NCBI RefSeq assembly: GCF_002940945.1
Contig: NZ_PNFV01000005.1
Coordinates: 1-64,000, forward strand
DNA from: Limosilactobacillus pontis
GTDB taxonomy: Bacteria; Bacillota; Bacilli; Lactobacillales; Lactobacillaceae
Reading direction: 5' to 3'
Length of the DNA: 64,000 nt
Below are positions 41,397 to 49,598 of the stretch, one piece after another. Both the position numbers and the translations under genes were made by a program. The notes below the pieces were generated by a model. It worked only from the letters and a program-made list of their open reading frames with translations, was not told the origin of the DNA and searched no databases. Each line of letters starts with the position of its first letter. The first letter of the stretch is position 1.

Positions 41397-41687
41397 CTAG
41401 TTTTGTTTGGCCAGTATTACATTCCCGTTGGCGGGATTTCCATATACAATGTACTTACCGCTAAGCTTAACAACCGGGGTGGCGGCACCGAGCTTCAACC
41501 CCCGAATGGAGTACTCGCCATCAAACTCGCCGACCTTCTCAAACAAGGCGGGGATGGTTGCCTGGTCAGTAATAATAACCTCGAATTCGCCATCGACACC
41601 GCCGTTGCTAAACTGAATACTGGTTCCGTCAGCCCGGGTTAACGTCACCTGACCGGTGGTCGTTGATTGCCTTATTTCTTGCTGCAC
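41397..41687 (-). CDS. Hypothetical protein (96 aa)
   Basis: A 96-residue soluble protein of mainly beta character (GQVTLTRADGTSIQFSNGG, FEVIITDQATIPALFEKVGEFDGEY, VVKLSGKYIVYG). It lies three bases behind the hydroxyacyl-CoA dehydrogenase gene, so both are probably one transcript. No family is recognised. The good frame, operon position and terminator support a real gene. Confidence 0.65.
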   Translation of the reverse strand: MQQEIRQSTTTGQVTLTRADGTSIQFSNGGVDGEFEVIITDQATIPALFEKVGEFDGEYSIRGLKLGAATPVVKLSGKYIVYGNPANGNVILAKQN

Positions 41688-41690
41688 TGT

Positions 41691-42644
41691 CTAATCCTCC
41701 CTCTTATCGTGGTCACGCTTAAGCTGCGCGAGGAGTTTCCGGTCACGGTTAGCGATAACCTCTTTACCAGCATCTCCCTGCCAGTCATAGAATCCCTGAC
41801 CGGATTTTAGCCCCAGTTTACCATGGTCAACCAGCTTTGCAAGGGTTGAGTCAGTCCCAGTATCATTGGCCAAGTCTGCATACAAGTAGGAACTGATATT
41901 CTTGAAGACATCCAGCCCGCCCAAATCAGCACTGGCAATGGGCCCAACCAGGTTCCAACGGCGACCAAGGCTGTACTTAACAATATCATCAACGGCCTCT
42001 GGACTGGCAATTCCTTCATCGACAATGTGGAAGGCTTCCCGGAGGACAGCTAACTGGATTCGATTTCCGACAAAACCGAGTGCGGCCTTCTTAAGTGGAA
42101 CAGCATGCTTACCGATCTTGTTCATCAAGGCCACCGTTAAATCAACCGTCTCCTGACTAGTTGCATTGCCAGGGACAACTTCCACCAATGGCATCAGTTG
42201 GGCCGGGTTCCAAAAGTGGGCAACCACGAACCGCGCCGGATACTTGAGGACACTTTGCAGAGCAGTCGGACTCAGCCCCGACGTATTGGTAGCCAGAACC
42301 GCCGTCGAACTGACCTCCTGTTCGATCGCCTGCCAAACCTGCTGTTTGACTTGCTGGTCTTCAACGACCGACTCAATTACGAAATCAGCATCTCGACAGG
42401 CTGCTGCCAGATCGGTGGTCGGCGTTATCCGTGCCAAGATGGCACCCGGATCCTCATTTAGCAACCCGGCTTTTTGGAAAGTTGCCAGGTCGCTAGTGAT
42501 TGCCGCCTGACCGTGCTGAAGCCCATCTTCCTTATGATCATACAGGCGGACCGGATAGCCAGCCAAGGCAAACTGGAGAGCTATCGCGTGCCCCATTGTC
42601 CCGGCACCGACGTTCGTGATCGTCTTAATATCGGTTAATTTCAT
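41691..42644 (-). CDS. 3-hydroxyacyl-CoA dehydrogenase family protein
   Basis: A 317-residue NAD-dependent dehydrogenase acting on 3-hydroxy acids or their CoA esters (3-hydroxybutyryl-CoA dehydrogenase or L-gulonate 3-dehydrogenase type). The Rossmann motif is VGAGTMGHAIA, VIESVVED is the family signature, the catalytic His lies in AHFWNPAQLMPLVEVV, and NRIQLAVLREA opens the C-terminal helical domain. Start at ATG 42644 with AAAGGAGG upstream; the frame extends 7 codons further. No thiolase or crotonase is nearby, so fatty-acid oxidation is unlikely and the substrate is uncertain. Confidence 0.88.
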   Translation of the reverse strand: MKLTDIKTITNVGAGTMGHAIALQFALAGYPVRLYDHKEDGLQHGQAAITSDLATFQKAGLLNEDPGAILARITPTTDLAAACRDADFVIESVVEDQQVKQQVWQAIEQEVSSTAVLATNTSGLSPTALQSVLKYPARFVVAHFWNPAQLMPLVEVVPGNATSQETVDLTVALMNKIGKHAVPLKKAALGFVGNRIQLAVLREAFHIVDEGIASPEAVDDIVKYSLGRRWNLVGPIASADLGGLDVFKNISSYLYADLANDTGTDSTLAKLVDHGKLGLKSGQGFYDWQGDAGKEVIANRDRKLLAQLKRDHDKRED

Positions 42645-42731
42645 CTCATAACCTCCTTTGTTCATCTTATAACTTAATTATATCATTTCACGATCCCCAA
42701 CCAGGTGGTACGATAAAGAGAAGGTGATTAA

Positions 42732-43298
42732 ATGGCAGATAACAAGCTAAAATACCTCAGCAAGAAGATGTCCTACGCCCTACGCCACAATCCGGATAAG
42801 TATGGGATCAAGCTTAATGACTATGGATACACTGACCTTAGCTGCTTCATTGATGCCCTCAACCGGGTCCACCACCTGACTCTGACCAGGGATGATATTA
42901 CGGCCGTGATCGCCCACAGTACTAAGCAGCGTTTTGAAATCAAGGGCGATCGAATCTGTGCCCTGTACGGCCACTCGCTCCCAGGCATTATCCACCATCG
43001 GGTTGCTACCCCACCGGCGATCCTCTATCACGGGACCGCCCGCCGGTTTCTCCCAAGTATCAGAGAACTAGGCTTGTTGCCAATGCAGCGACAATTCGTT
43101 CACCTCTCAACAGATATCCAAACGGCGCAGGCGGTTGGACGCCGGCACGACAGCCAGCCCGTGGTCCTTGAAGTTGACACCCATGCAGCTCAGGCGGCCG
43201 GGATTCAGCTCTATGTTGGAAACGATCAAGTCTGGCTGGCAGACGAGATTCCGGCACGTTTTCTCTACGGTTGGCCAGAAAATTTGATAAATTCTTAG
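42732..43298 (+). CDS. kptA: RNA 2'-phosphotransferase (KptA/Tpt1)
   Basis: A 188-residue enzyme of the Tpt1/KptA family, which transfers an internal RNA 2'-phosphate to NAD. The N-terminal winged helix has LSKKMSYALRHNPDKYGI with the catalytic Arg-His pair. The ADP-ribosyltransferase domain has LYHGTARRFLPSI, HLSTDIQTAQAVGRR and a final VWLADEIPARFLY. AGAAGGTG precedes the ATG. Bacteria lack the tRNA splicing that makes its known eukaryotic substrate, so its cellular role is unclear. Single gene upstream of tRNA-Pro. Confidence 0.94.
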   Translation: MADNKLKYLSKKMSYALRHNPDKYGIKLNDYGYTDLSCFIDALNRVHHLTLTRDDITAVIAHSTKQRFEIKGDRICALYGHSLPGIIHHRVATPPAILYHGTARRFLPSIRELGLLPMQRQFVHLSTDIQTAQAVGRRHDSQPVVLEVDTHAAQAAGIQLYVGNDQVWLADEIPARFLYGWPENLINS

Positions 43299-43366
43299 AA
43301 AAAGGCTTTACGAATCCTTCTTTTCTTGCTATTATAATATTCGTTCGTTGCGAACGGATATGATTT

Positions 43367-43440
43367 CGGAAAATAGCTCAGCTTGGTAGAGCACCTGGTT
43401 TGGGACCAGGGGGTCGCAGGTTCGAATCCTGTTTTTCCGA
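43367..43440 (+). tRNA. tRNA-Pro (UGG)
   Basis: Acceptor CGGAAAA/TTTTCCG, anticodon arm CCTGG-TTTGGGA-CCAGG with TGG at 34-36, T arm GCAGG/CCTGT. A TATAAT box stands about 30 bases upstream. Confidence 0.95.
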
Positions 43441-43460
43441 TTTTTTATTTTTAAACAAAA

Positions 43461-43492
43461 AAGCGTCTGACCGTGAAAGCAGTCAGGCGCTT
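43461..43492. terminator. Terminator between tRNA-Pro and the ECF S gene
   Basis: AAGCGTCTGAC pairs with GTCAGGCGCTT; A/T runs on both sides suggest bidirectional use. Confidence 0.88.
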
Positions 43493-43497
43493 ATTTA

Positions 43498-43995
43498 TTA
43501 TTGCATTCGTTTACGTAAGTGCGGAACCAGCCAAAGAGCCAGTGCACCACCAATAATCCCCTGTAGGAGGTTTCCGCCAATACTTAAGATACCAACCATC
43601 CAAGTATGATACATGAAAGAATCACTGAAGAAGTAGCAGAGGGTCATCACTACCACTCCACAGACCAAAGCCAGGCACTGATAGCCGCGCCGGTTACCGG
43701 CCCGCTGACCAAGATAACCGGTCGTCAATCCCTCTAATCCGTGGGCAACTAAGGAAAACAGGGCATACTGGGGATAGCCAGATAGCAGGTCCAAAAACAT
43801 CCCCCCGAAGCCCCCGACGGCCGTTCCGTAAGCGGGGCCAAGCAGCAACGCCGCAATCAGAATCCCGGCATCACAGAGGTTGATGTAGCCGTGGGTCCAA
43901 GGGATGGGGATGACAAAGAAGCGGCCCAACACTACTGCCAGGGCCAGCAGCAACGCCGCCAGGGTCAATCGCCGTAAGCGCTGGTTGTTTTTCAT
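43498..43995 (-). CDS. ECF transporter substrate-binding (S) component
   Basis: A 165-residue integral membrane protein with five to six helices. It resembles the COG4720-type S components of energy-coupling-factor transporters (INLCDAGILIAALLLGPAYGTAVGGFGGMFLDLLSGYPQ). S components bind one vitamin and dock on the shared EcfAAT module, which is not in the window. The substrate cannot be fixed from sequence; related proteins carry thiamine precursors or vitamin B6. It overlaps the DUF436 gene by 4 bases and so is translationally coupled. Confidence 0.85.
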   Translation of the reverse strand: MKNNQRLRRLTLAALLLALAVVLGRFFVIPIPWTHGYINLCDAGILIAALLLGPAYGTAVGGFGGMFLDLLSGYPQYALFSLVAHGLEGLTTGYLGQRAGNRRGYQCLALVCGVVVMTLCYFFSDSFMYHTWMVGILSIGGNLLQGIIGGALALWLVPHLRKRMQ

Positions 43996-44597
43996 CGGCC
44001 GCCCTCCTCGTGCTGGTTGAAGGGATCCCAGGTATATTTGGCTCGGGGACCACCGATGTACTTGGGACGCGAGGATAAGTAGGTCGTGTGGGCCGCACCA
44101 ATCGTCTTCACCGATGTCCGGACCGGGACCTGGACGAACTTAACCTGCATCCCGATTGCCGTATCCCCGATGTCCATTCCGGCATCGGCCTGAATATGCT
44201 CGACCTCAATTGGTTCTTTGAAATTTTCAAAGGCCGCAATCTGCCCTGCTCCACCGGCATGAATCTGCGGATAGACCATAACCTGCTCGAGGTCATGGTC
44301 CTTGGCAACCGCCCGTTCAACCACCAGGGCCCGATTGATGTGCTGGCATCCCTGAACGGCCAGGTGAATGCCCAGGGGACGCAGGGTATCAAGGATCGTC
44401 TTTATAATGGTCCGGCCAATTTCAATGCTCGAATCATCGCCGATCCTTTTTCCCCGCACCTCACTCGTGCTCAGGCCGAGAACAAAGATGTCACCGGCTT
44501 TCAGCTGGGCCTGATTCAGCAGTTCTGTGAGTCCTTGCCGGGTCTGCTGCTTAACCTGCTTCAAATCTACCATTTGATCAATCACACTTTCTCTCAT
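43992..44597 (-). CDS. DUF436/TIGR01440 family protein (YwlG-like)
   Basis: A cytoplasmic protein of 201 residues (or 193 from an internal Met at 44573). Family motifs seen: VLGLSTSEVRGKRIGDDSSIEIG, LAVQGCQHINRALVVER, QIHAGGAGQIAAFE, DAGMDIGDTAIGMQVK and TTYLSSRPKYIGGPRA. The function of this family is not known. Coupling to the ECF S component suggests a link to handling of the imported vitamin. The ribosome site is poor for both possible starts. Confidence 0.88.
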   Translation of the reverse strand: MRESVIDQMVDLKQVKQQTRQGLTELLNQAQLKAGDIFVLGLSTSEVRGKRIGDDSSIEIGRTIIKTILDTLRPLGIHLAVQGCQHINRALVVERAVAKDHDLEQVMVYPQIHAGGAGQIAAFENFKEPIEVEHIQADAGMDIGDTAIGMQVKFVQVPVRTSVKTIGAAHTTYLSSRPKYIGGPRAKYTWDPFNQHEEGGR

Positions 44598-44636
44598 GTT
44601 TTTCTCATTGATTGTTAATTATTTTAACACAGCTAA

Positions 44637-44675
44637 AGAAAGCCGTCACCTCGCTTACGAAATGACGGCTTATTC
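44637..44675 (-). terminator. Terminator after the 79-aa gene
   Basis: Minus strand: AAGCCGTCA pairs with TGACGGCTT, followed by TCTTT. Confidence 0.85.
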
Positions 44676-44680
44676 GTTGT

Positions 44681-44920
44681 TTATCGTGGGTCTGGATCTG
44701 CCCGCTTGACCAGCTGCATGATCAGGTAGTCCCGGGCATCTTGTTCTGACATCTGAACCCCGTTGATCGTCAATGGACCATCGTTCAGCTCCGTAGCATC
44801 CCCTTTGCCCTTCAAGATCCGGTCTACTAGTTCTGGATTGTCATAGTATCGATCCAATAGTTCTGCTGTTGACAGCTGCCGAAGGACCTCAGCGTAGGCC
44901 CTGTTCTTCTCCATCCGCAT
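44681..44920 (-). CDS. Hypothetical acidic helical protein (79 aa)
   Basis: A 79-residue soluble protein with helices EKNRAYAEVLRQLSTAELLDRYY and EQDARDYLIMQLVKRA and a short beta-like centre (GPLTINGVQMS). AGAGGAAG precedes the ATG and a terminator follows. Not recognised. It is divergent from xerS. Confidence 0.65.
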   Translation of the reverse strand: MRMEKNRAYAEVLRQLSTAELLDRYYDNPELVDRILKGKGDATELNDGPLTINGVQMSEQDARDYLIMQLVKRADPDPR

Positions 44921-45040
44921 TGCTAAAGCTTCCTCTCGTTTAATTACTTACTTTTTATTATAGCACTTTCGTAGCGTAAGACGTGAAGGACTCTTCTACC
45001 ATCAGAGATAAGGTATAATAGGGTTATCAAGGATAATGGA

Positions 45041-46120
45041 GTGAAAAGATTGGAAGCAGATAAGTACCTCAAACTAATCAATGTGGAATTGGCTAAACTC
45101 CCCGACTATGTCAACGAATACTACCTCGGAACCAGCCATGCCGTCACCACCACCTACCAGTACCTGACCGAGATCCGCCGCTTCTTCGACTGGCTACGAG
45201 TCAGCGGTCTGGTCAAGGCAGACGATAACCAGAGCATTCCCGTCGACGCCTTGGCCAAGCTGCGCCGCAATGATATCATGCTCTATATCGACCAGCTTGA
45301 GCACAGCACCAACGCCCAGGGACACCTGAACTCACCGACTTCGATCAACCGGTCTATCAACGCCCTGCGTTCCCTCTTCAAGTTTTTGACGGTCACCGCT
45401 GATGTTAAGGATGGCGAGCCCTACTTCTACCGTAACGTTATGCTGAAGATTGACTCGCTCAATGACACCAAGACCCTGAATTACCGGGCCCACACCCTAG
45501 CTTCACACATGTACCGGGGACAGATGAAGTTTGACTTCATCCACTTCATTGAAAACGAGTACCCGAAGCGATGCGATAAACGCGCCCGGCAACCATTTCA
45601 GCACAACCGGGAGCGCGACATCGCCATCATCACCCTGATCCTGGGTACCGGAGTCCGGGTCTCAGAGGCCGCCAACGTGAACCTAGGCGACCTCAACCTC
45701 AAACAGCTTCTGCTCGACGTCACCCGGAAAGGTGGTCAACGAGATTCCGTGCCAATTGCCCCCTGGGCCGTCCCCTACCTGAAGCGCTACCTGGCGATTC
45801 GAGCCCAGCGTTATCATGCCGTTAAAAAGGACGTTGCCTGCTTTTTGACCGTCTACCATGGTGAAACCCGACGGATGACCGCCAACTCAATTGAGCGAAT
45901 GGTCAAGAAGTACTCAACCGCCTTCGGACATCCCCTGACCCCGCACAAACTTCGCCATACTCTTGCCTCAGAGCTCTACGACGTCACCAAGGACCAGGTC
46001 CTGGTGGCCCAGCAGTTGGGACAGAAGGGGACCTCAGCGACTGACCTTTATACCCACGTGGACCAGAAGCAGCAACGCCAGGCTCTCCAGGAGATTAGCG
46101 ACCACCCTGACCAACACTAA
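45041..46120 (+). CDS. xerS: Tyrosine recombinase XerS
   Basis: A 359-residue single-subunit Xer recombinase that resolves chromosome dimers in streptococci and many lactobacilli. The N-terminal core-binding domain is about 1-150 and the catalytic domain about 180-355. Catalytic residues: Arg in GTGVRVSEAANV, Lys in RKGGQRDS, His-Arg in HKLRHTLASE, His and nucleophile Tyr in TSATDLYTHV. The length matches XerS rather than XerC/D. GTG 45041 (AAGGA 7 bases upstream) or TTG 45050 could start it. No difSL-like site was found nearby. Confidence 0.9.
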   Translation: MKRLEADKYLKLINVELAKLPDYVNEYYLGTSHAVTTTYQYLTEIRRFFDWLRVSGLVKADDNQSIPVDALAKLRRNDIMLYIDQLEHSTNAQGHLNSPTSINRSINALRSLFKFLTVTADVKDGEPYFYRNVMLKIDSLNDTKTLNYRAHTLASHMYRGQMKFDFIHFIENEYPKRCDKRARQPFQHNRERDIAIITLILGTGVRVSEAANVNLGDLNLKQLLLDVTRKGGQRDSVPIAPWAVPYLKRYLAIRAQRYHAVKKDVACFLTVYHGETRRMTANSIERMVKKYSTAFGHPLTPHKLRHTLASELYDVTKDQVLVAQQLGQKGTSATDLYTHVDQKQQRQALQEISDHPDQH

Positions 46121-46154
46121 AAAACTGCCGATCAGCTAGTCGGCAGTTTTTATT
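46119..46154. terminator. Bidirectional terminator between xerS and the dehydratase gene
   Basis: AAAACTGCCGA pairs with TCGGCAGTTTT with T-runs on both strands. Confidence 0.92.
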
Positions 46155-47319
46155 ACTTAACAATCGTTGCGTGCGCATGCTTAATAGCCAGCGCACTTAA
46201 TTCTTGGCCGATTCCCGGTCGGCTCGGTACCAGATACTGACCATCCCGTGGCTGATAGCGGTAACGGCCCGACTCATAGTTGGCAGCCTTGAGGTTGATC
46301 TCATGCTCCTCGTGTATCAAAAAATTGCTGCAAGCTGCCTCAAACTGCAATGCAGCCGCAGTCGCAATTGGGCTGCCACAAACGTGCAGCTGCAGACCGA
46401 CACCATTTGCTGACGCCAGAGAAGCAATCTTGACAGCAGCAGTAATCCCGCCGCAAGTGCCCAGGTCGGGCTGAACCACCGCTACGTCCCGAATCAGTGA
46501 CAGGTAGGTCTGCGGTCCAGCGAGGTGTTCGCCTACCGCCAAATCAGCCCCGGTCACCCGGGCAAGCTGGATCGTCTGCGCCGGGTCAATTGTCGGAAGC
46601 AGCTCTTCATAGTAGTCAATCTCCAGCGGGGTTAACCGTTGAATCAACTGTTGAGCTGAGCGCCGCGTTAGATTAGCGTGACAATCGATGATAATCCGTA
46701 CATGAGGACCGACAGCGTGCCGAATTGCTGCGACCCGCTGGTAGTAGCAATCAAGTTGAGCCGGGCTTAGCAGATGCCGGTTGGGGAGCATGGAATGGCC
46801 GCGCTCCTGGGTAACAGGATCAACCTTGATGGCCAGGTATCCCGCGTCGACCGCTCGCTTAGCCAAACGAGCAAAATCATGTGGGGTGGTCACGTAGCGG
46901 GAAAACGGTCCCCACCCGTATTCAATGTGACTGGCATAGGCCGGCAGCTTTCGGTGCAGGCAGCCGCCCAACAGTTGATAGAGGGGCTGGTTAATACAAC
47001 GCGCCTTCAAGTCCCAGAGGGCGGTGTCAAGGGCGCTAATGGCCGCGTAAATGCTGGTTCCGGAATTCTTTGCCCAAAAGGTATGCTCATAGAAATCCTG
47101 CCAAATAGCGTTGGTATTCCAGGGATCCTGACCAATGATCCGGGGCGCCAACTCTTTGATGGTGGCGGCAACCCCTGTAGCACCGGTGCCATAGGCAAGA
47201 CCAGCTTCACCCCAGCCGGCCTGTCCCGTCGTCGTTTCAACCTTCACCACCACCGGATGCCAGATAGGCGCTAACTGCCCCCAGTTTAATTGAAATATGG
47301 TAACCTGCTTAATCGGCAT
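46153..47319 (-). CDS. Enolase-superfamily (mandelate racemase/sugar-acid dehydratase-like) enzyme
   Basis: A 388-residue enolase-superfamily protein. The N-terminal capping domain is about 1-125. The barrel carries the metal ligands Asp in IIIDCHANL, Glu in YYEELLP and Glu in VGEHLAGP, with HVCGSPIATAAALQ at the end. The Asp-x-His arrangement points to the mannonate/galactonate dehydratase subgroup rather than muconate cycloisomerase. The sugar-acid substrate is unknown and no sugar-acid pathway gene is adjacent. The start overlaps lplA by about 11 bases, so the genes are coupled, an unusual pairing. Confidence 0.82.
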   Translation of the reverse strand: MPIKQVTIFQLNWGQLAPIWHPVVVKVETTTGQAGWGEAGLAYGTGATGVAATIKELAPRIIGQDPWNTNAIWQDFYEHTFWAKNSGTSIYAAISALDTALWDLKARCINQPLYQLLGGCLHRKLPAYASHIEYGWGPFSRYVTTPHDFARLAKRAVDAGYLAIKVDPVTQERGHSMLPNRHLLSPAQLDCYYQRVAAIRHAVGPHVRIIIDCHANLTRRSAQQLIQRLTPLEIDYYEELLPTIDPAQTIQLARVTGADLAVGEHLAGPQTYLSLIRDVAVVQPDLGTCGGITAAVKIASLASANGVGLQLHVCGSPIATAAALQFEAACSNFLIHEEHEINLKAANYESGRYRYQPRDGQYLVPSRPGIGQELSALAIKHAHATIVK

Positions 47320-48349
47320 GATCAGTCACCGCCTTAATAATCTTCGTGGTAATTTCCTGACTAGCACCTGCAACCAACAAGTCATCAAGTTTAGCCTGCT
47401 CCAGGGTGTTTTGAATCACCGCCTGCTCCAGCCGACAGCCATCAAGCCGTTTCTCCAGCTGATCAGCTACTGACTGGTCCATCGTAATCAGGTCACCATG
47501 AATCTTTACATCCATTAGGCAATTGTTCCGAATATTGAATCCCAGGCCAAAGCTGCCGATCCCGTGGAAGTAGGCATCGATATAGTAGTCCGTCAGCCCG
47601 CTACCGTAGATCCATTGGTGGGTGCCCAGCTTTTGTCTTGCTAAACGCTGGATATCTGCCCATTCATCATCAGTCAGTCGTCGCGTCTCAATATTAGGAT
47701 TTGCCATTCGAACATGCTTAAGAATCAGTGCTTGCAGGTCATTGCGATCAAATCCCGGCTGCTTGATGAAAGGCTTAAGATTGGTAACCCGACTATGTAC
47801 CGACTTAATCCCCTTATCGGCTAGTTTAGACTTTGATGGTGTCAAGACGGCGTTAGCCATAGCCGTATCAACGTCAAACATCAGGGTGCCGCCATAGAGA
47901 ACCCGATCCTCTATCTGAGCAAAGGCCATCCCCGAAAACTTTTGGCCCTGATAGGTCAGGTCGTTGCGTCCAGTCTGCTGGGCGTCGATCCCTAGCTCAT
48001 GCAGGGTATCCAAGATCGGCTGGATGTAGTGGGCAAACTTCGGTGTTTTGACCTTCTGCGCCGTGTCAATGTAAACAAAGGTCAGGTCCCCAGGGTCGAC
48101 AAAGACCGCTCCACCACTCGGATTCCGTCGTACCAAACCAATCTGATGATCACGCAGGTAGGGAAAGTTTACCTCATGGTAGACATCCTGGTAATGGCCA
48201 AGAATCACCACGGGACCCATCGGGTGATAGAAATATAGCAACTCCTGGTCACGAAATTGGGGTGCTTTTTGTAGATAAACCGCTAAGGCCTCCGGAATTA
48301 CCGGGTCCTTAAAATACTCTTCGTCAGCACTCGTATCAATATAAAGCAT
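47309..48349 (-). CDS. lplA: Lipoate-protein ligase
   Basis: This enzyme activates lipoate with ATP and attaches it to lipoyl domains of dehydrogenase complexes or the glycine cleavage H protein. About 346 residues from ATG 48349 (AGAGGTGG 7 bases upstream; an in-frame GTG lies 9 bases earlier). The lipoate loop RRNPSGGAVFVDPGDL, GRNDLTYQGQKFSGMA and the catalytic Lys there match LplA. A C-terminal accessory domain (about 250-346) is present. First gene of a two-gene unit with the enolase-superfamily enzyme. Confidence 0.93.
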   Translation of the reverse strand: MLYIDTSADEEYFKDPVIPEALAVYLQKAPQFRDQELLYFYHPMGPVVILGHYQDVYHEVNFPYLRDHQIGLVRRNPSGGAVFVDPGDLTFVYIDTAQKVKTPKFAHYIQPILDTLHELGIDAQQTGRNDLTYQGQKFSGMAFAQIEDRVLYGGTLMFDVDTAMANAVLTPSKSKLADKGIKSVHSRVTNLKPFIKQPGFDRNDLQALILKHVRMANPNIETRRLTDDEWADIQRLARQKLGTHQWIYGSGLTDYYIDAYFHGIGSFGLGFNIRNNCLMDVKIHGDLITMDQSVADQLEKRLDGCRLEQAVIQNTLEQAKLDDLLVAGASQEITTKIIKAVTDHAD

Positions 48350-48551
48350 CTTATCCACCTCTTAGGTAAATTATAGGACTCTTTGGGTTAAACTGTTCAA
48401 AACAAATTAAGGTGTTCAGGCAAGTCAACCTTTATCATGCATGCTTTTATTTATTATCATCTTTTCTTCGGCAGGCTGTAATCAGTTATTACCCGCTAGC
48501 GCCCAATTATTGTATAATACTAACTAATACTTTTAAGGGAGCGTCGTTCAA

Positions 48552-49409
48552 ATGTTATATAATGCAGCATTGGTCCTGGAAGGCGGGGCCTTTCGAGGAC
48601 AGTACACCGCCGGGGTGGTTGATGCCTTCCTGGCCCACCACATTGAGTTTCGCAGTGTGATTGGGGTCTCGGCTGGGTCATTGTGCGGAGTTAACTTCGT
48701 TTCTAAGCAGTACGGTCGACCAGCAATGATTAATATCAACCACCGTCACGATCGTGATTACATCTCGATCACCCACCTTCTCCACCGGCAGAGCATCATC
48801 AATCTGGACTACCTGTTTGAAGATCACGGCTGGCAATGGTTGAACTTCAACGATGAGGCCTACCAACGGTCCTCCTCCCACTTTACGGCAGTCGCCACCC
48901 GTCTAACCGATGGCAAGGCGGTCACCTTCACCGACCCGGTCGGCGACGAGTTGACCCGGGTACTGAAGGCCTCCTCGTCGATGCCGATCATCTCCAAACC
49001 CCAGCGTACCAGCCAAGGACTTTGCATGGACGGCGGAGTAGCGGATTCCATCCCCTACGATATCGCCCAGCAGCAGGGCTTTAACAAAATTGTCATCGTC
49101 CGAACCCGGGACATCAACTACCGTAAGAAGCCGACCAGCCGCGCCGTGGCCCAGCTCTTGCGGCGCTACTATCCTGATTATCCGACTTTCGTCAAGGAAG
49201 CAATCAACCGACCGGCCAGCTATAATAAGCAAGTCGAGGAGATTAACCGTCGTAGTAAGGAAAAACAGTTTTTCACCATTGCCCCTCAGCATCCCGTCAA
49301 GGTCAGTCGGATCGAGGGCAACACCAAGAAGCTGTCGAAACTATATGAGACAGGCAAGCAGGAGACTAACCTCCTTTTGCCCCAATTAATTAAGTATCTG
49401 GACCGATAA
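48552..49409 (+). CDS. Patatin-like phospholipase
   Basis: A 285-residue cytoplasmic serine lipid hydrolase. The oxyanion loop is LEGGAFRGQYTAG, the nucleophile elbow GVSAGSL (Ser near 41), and the dyad Asp lies in MDGGVADSIPYD. It resembles the YjjU/RssA-type patatin proteins of Gram-positive bacteria and would deacylate membrane or storage lipids. AAGGGAG precedes the ATG. Single gene; the TPP riboswitch begins 30 bases after it. Confidence 0.9.
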   Translation: MLYNAALVLEGGAFRGQYTAGVVDAFLAHHIEFRSVIGVSAGSLCGVNFVSKQYGRPAMININHRHDRDYISITHLLHRQSIINLDYLFEDHGWQWLNFNDEAYQRSSSHFTAVATRLTDGKAVTFTDPVGDELTRVLKASSSMPIISKPQRTSQGLCMDGGVADSIPYDIAQQQGFNKIVIVRTRDINYRKKPTSRAVAQLLRRYYPDYPTFVKEAINRPASYNKQVEEINRRSKEKQFFTIAPQHPVKVSRIEGNTKKLSKLYETGKQETNLLLPQLIKYLDR

Positions 49410-49440
49410 GTGTTATACTTAGGTCAGTAATTGAACAATC

Positions 49441-49529
49441 GCATTAGGAGTGTCCGTGGACCGGACTGAGATACGCTCAGTAAGCGTGGATCCTAGAACC
49501 TGTGAGCCAGTACTCGCGTAGGGAAATGC
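49441..49529 (+). ncRNA. TPP riboswitch (THI element)
   Basis: Conserved THI-box elements are seen in order: GGACTGAGA (49462-49471 region), a variable hairpin, AACCTGTGAGCCAGTACTCGCGTAGGGAA (the ACCTG and GCGTAGGGAA consensus blocks), and P1 formed by GCATT (49441-49445) with AATGC (49525-49529). Together with the following terminator it should switch off thiMDE when thiamine diphosphate is high. Confidence 0.93.
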
Positions 49530-49536
49530 ATTCAGC

Positions 49537-49579
49537 AAAACCGGCAATCAGGGAATCGTGATTGCCGGTTTTCGTTTTT
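49537..49579 (+). terminator. Riboswitch-controlled terminator
   Basis: Perfect 14-bp stem AAAACCGGCAATCA/TGATTGCCGGTTTT with an 8-base loop, followed by CGTTTTT, between the THI aptamer and thiM. Confidence 0.9.
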
Positions 49580-49598
49580 CAAAGGAAGTGTTTATGAA

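Noticed and set aside
44088..44618. 176-codon frame opposite the DUF436 gene
   Set aside because: The minus-strand frame carries all DUF436 family motifs and overlaps the ECF gene by 4 bases, so the plus frame is a shadow.
44921..45040. difSL site for XerS
   Set aside because: The intergenic region upstream of xerS was read for a 31-bp inverted arrangement typical of difSL and none was convincing.
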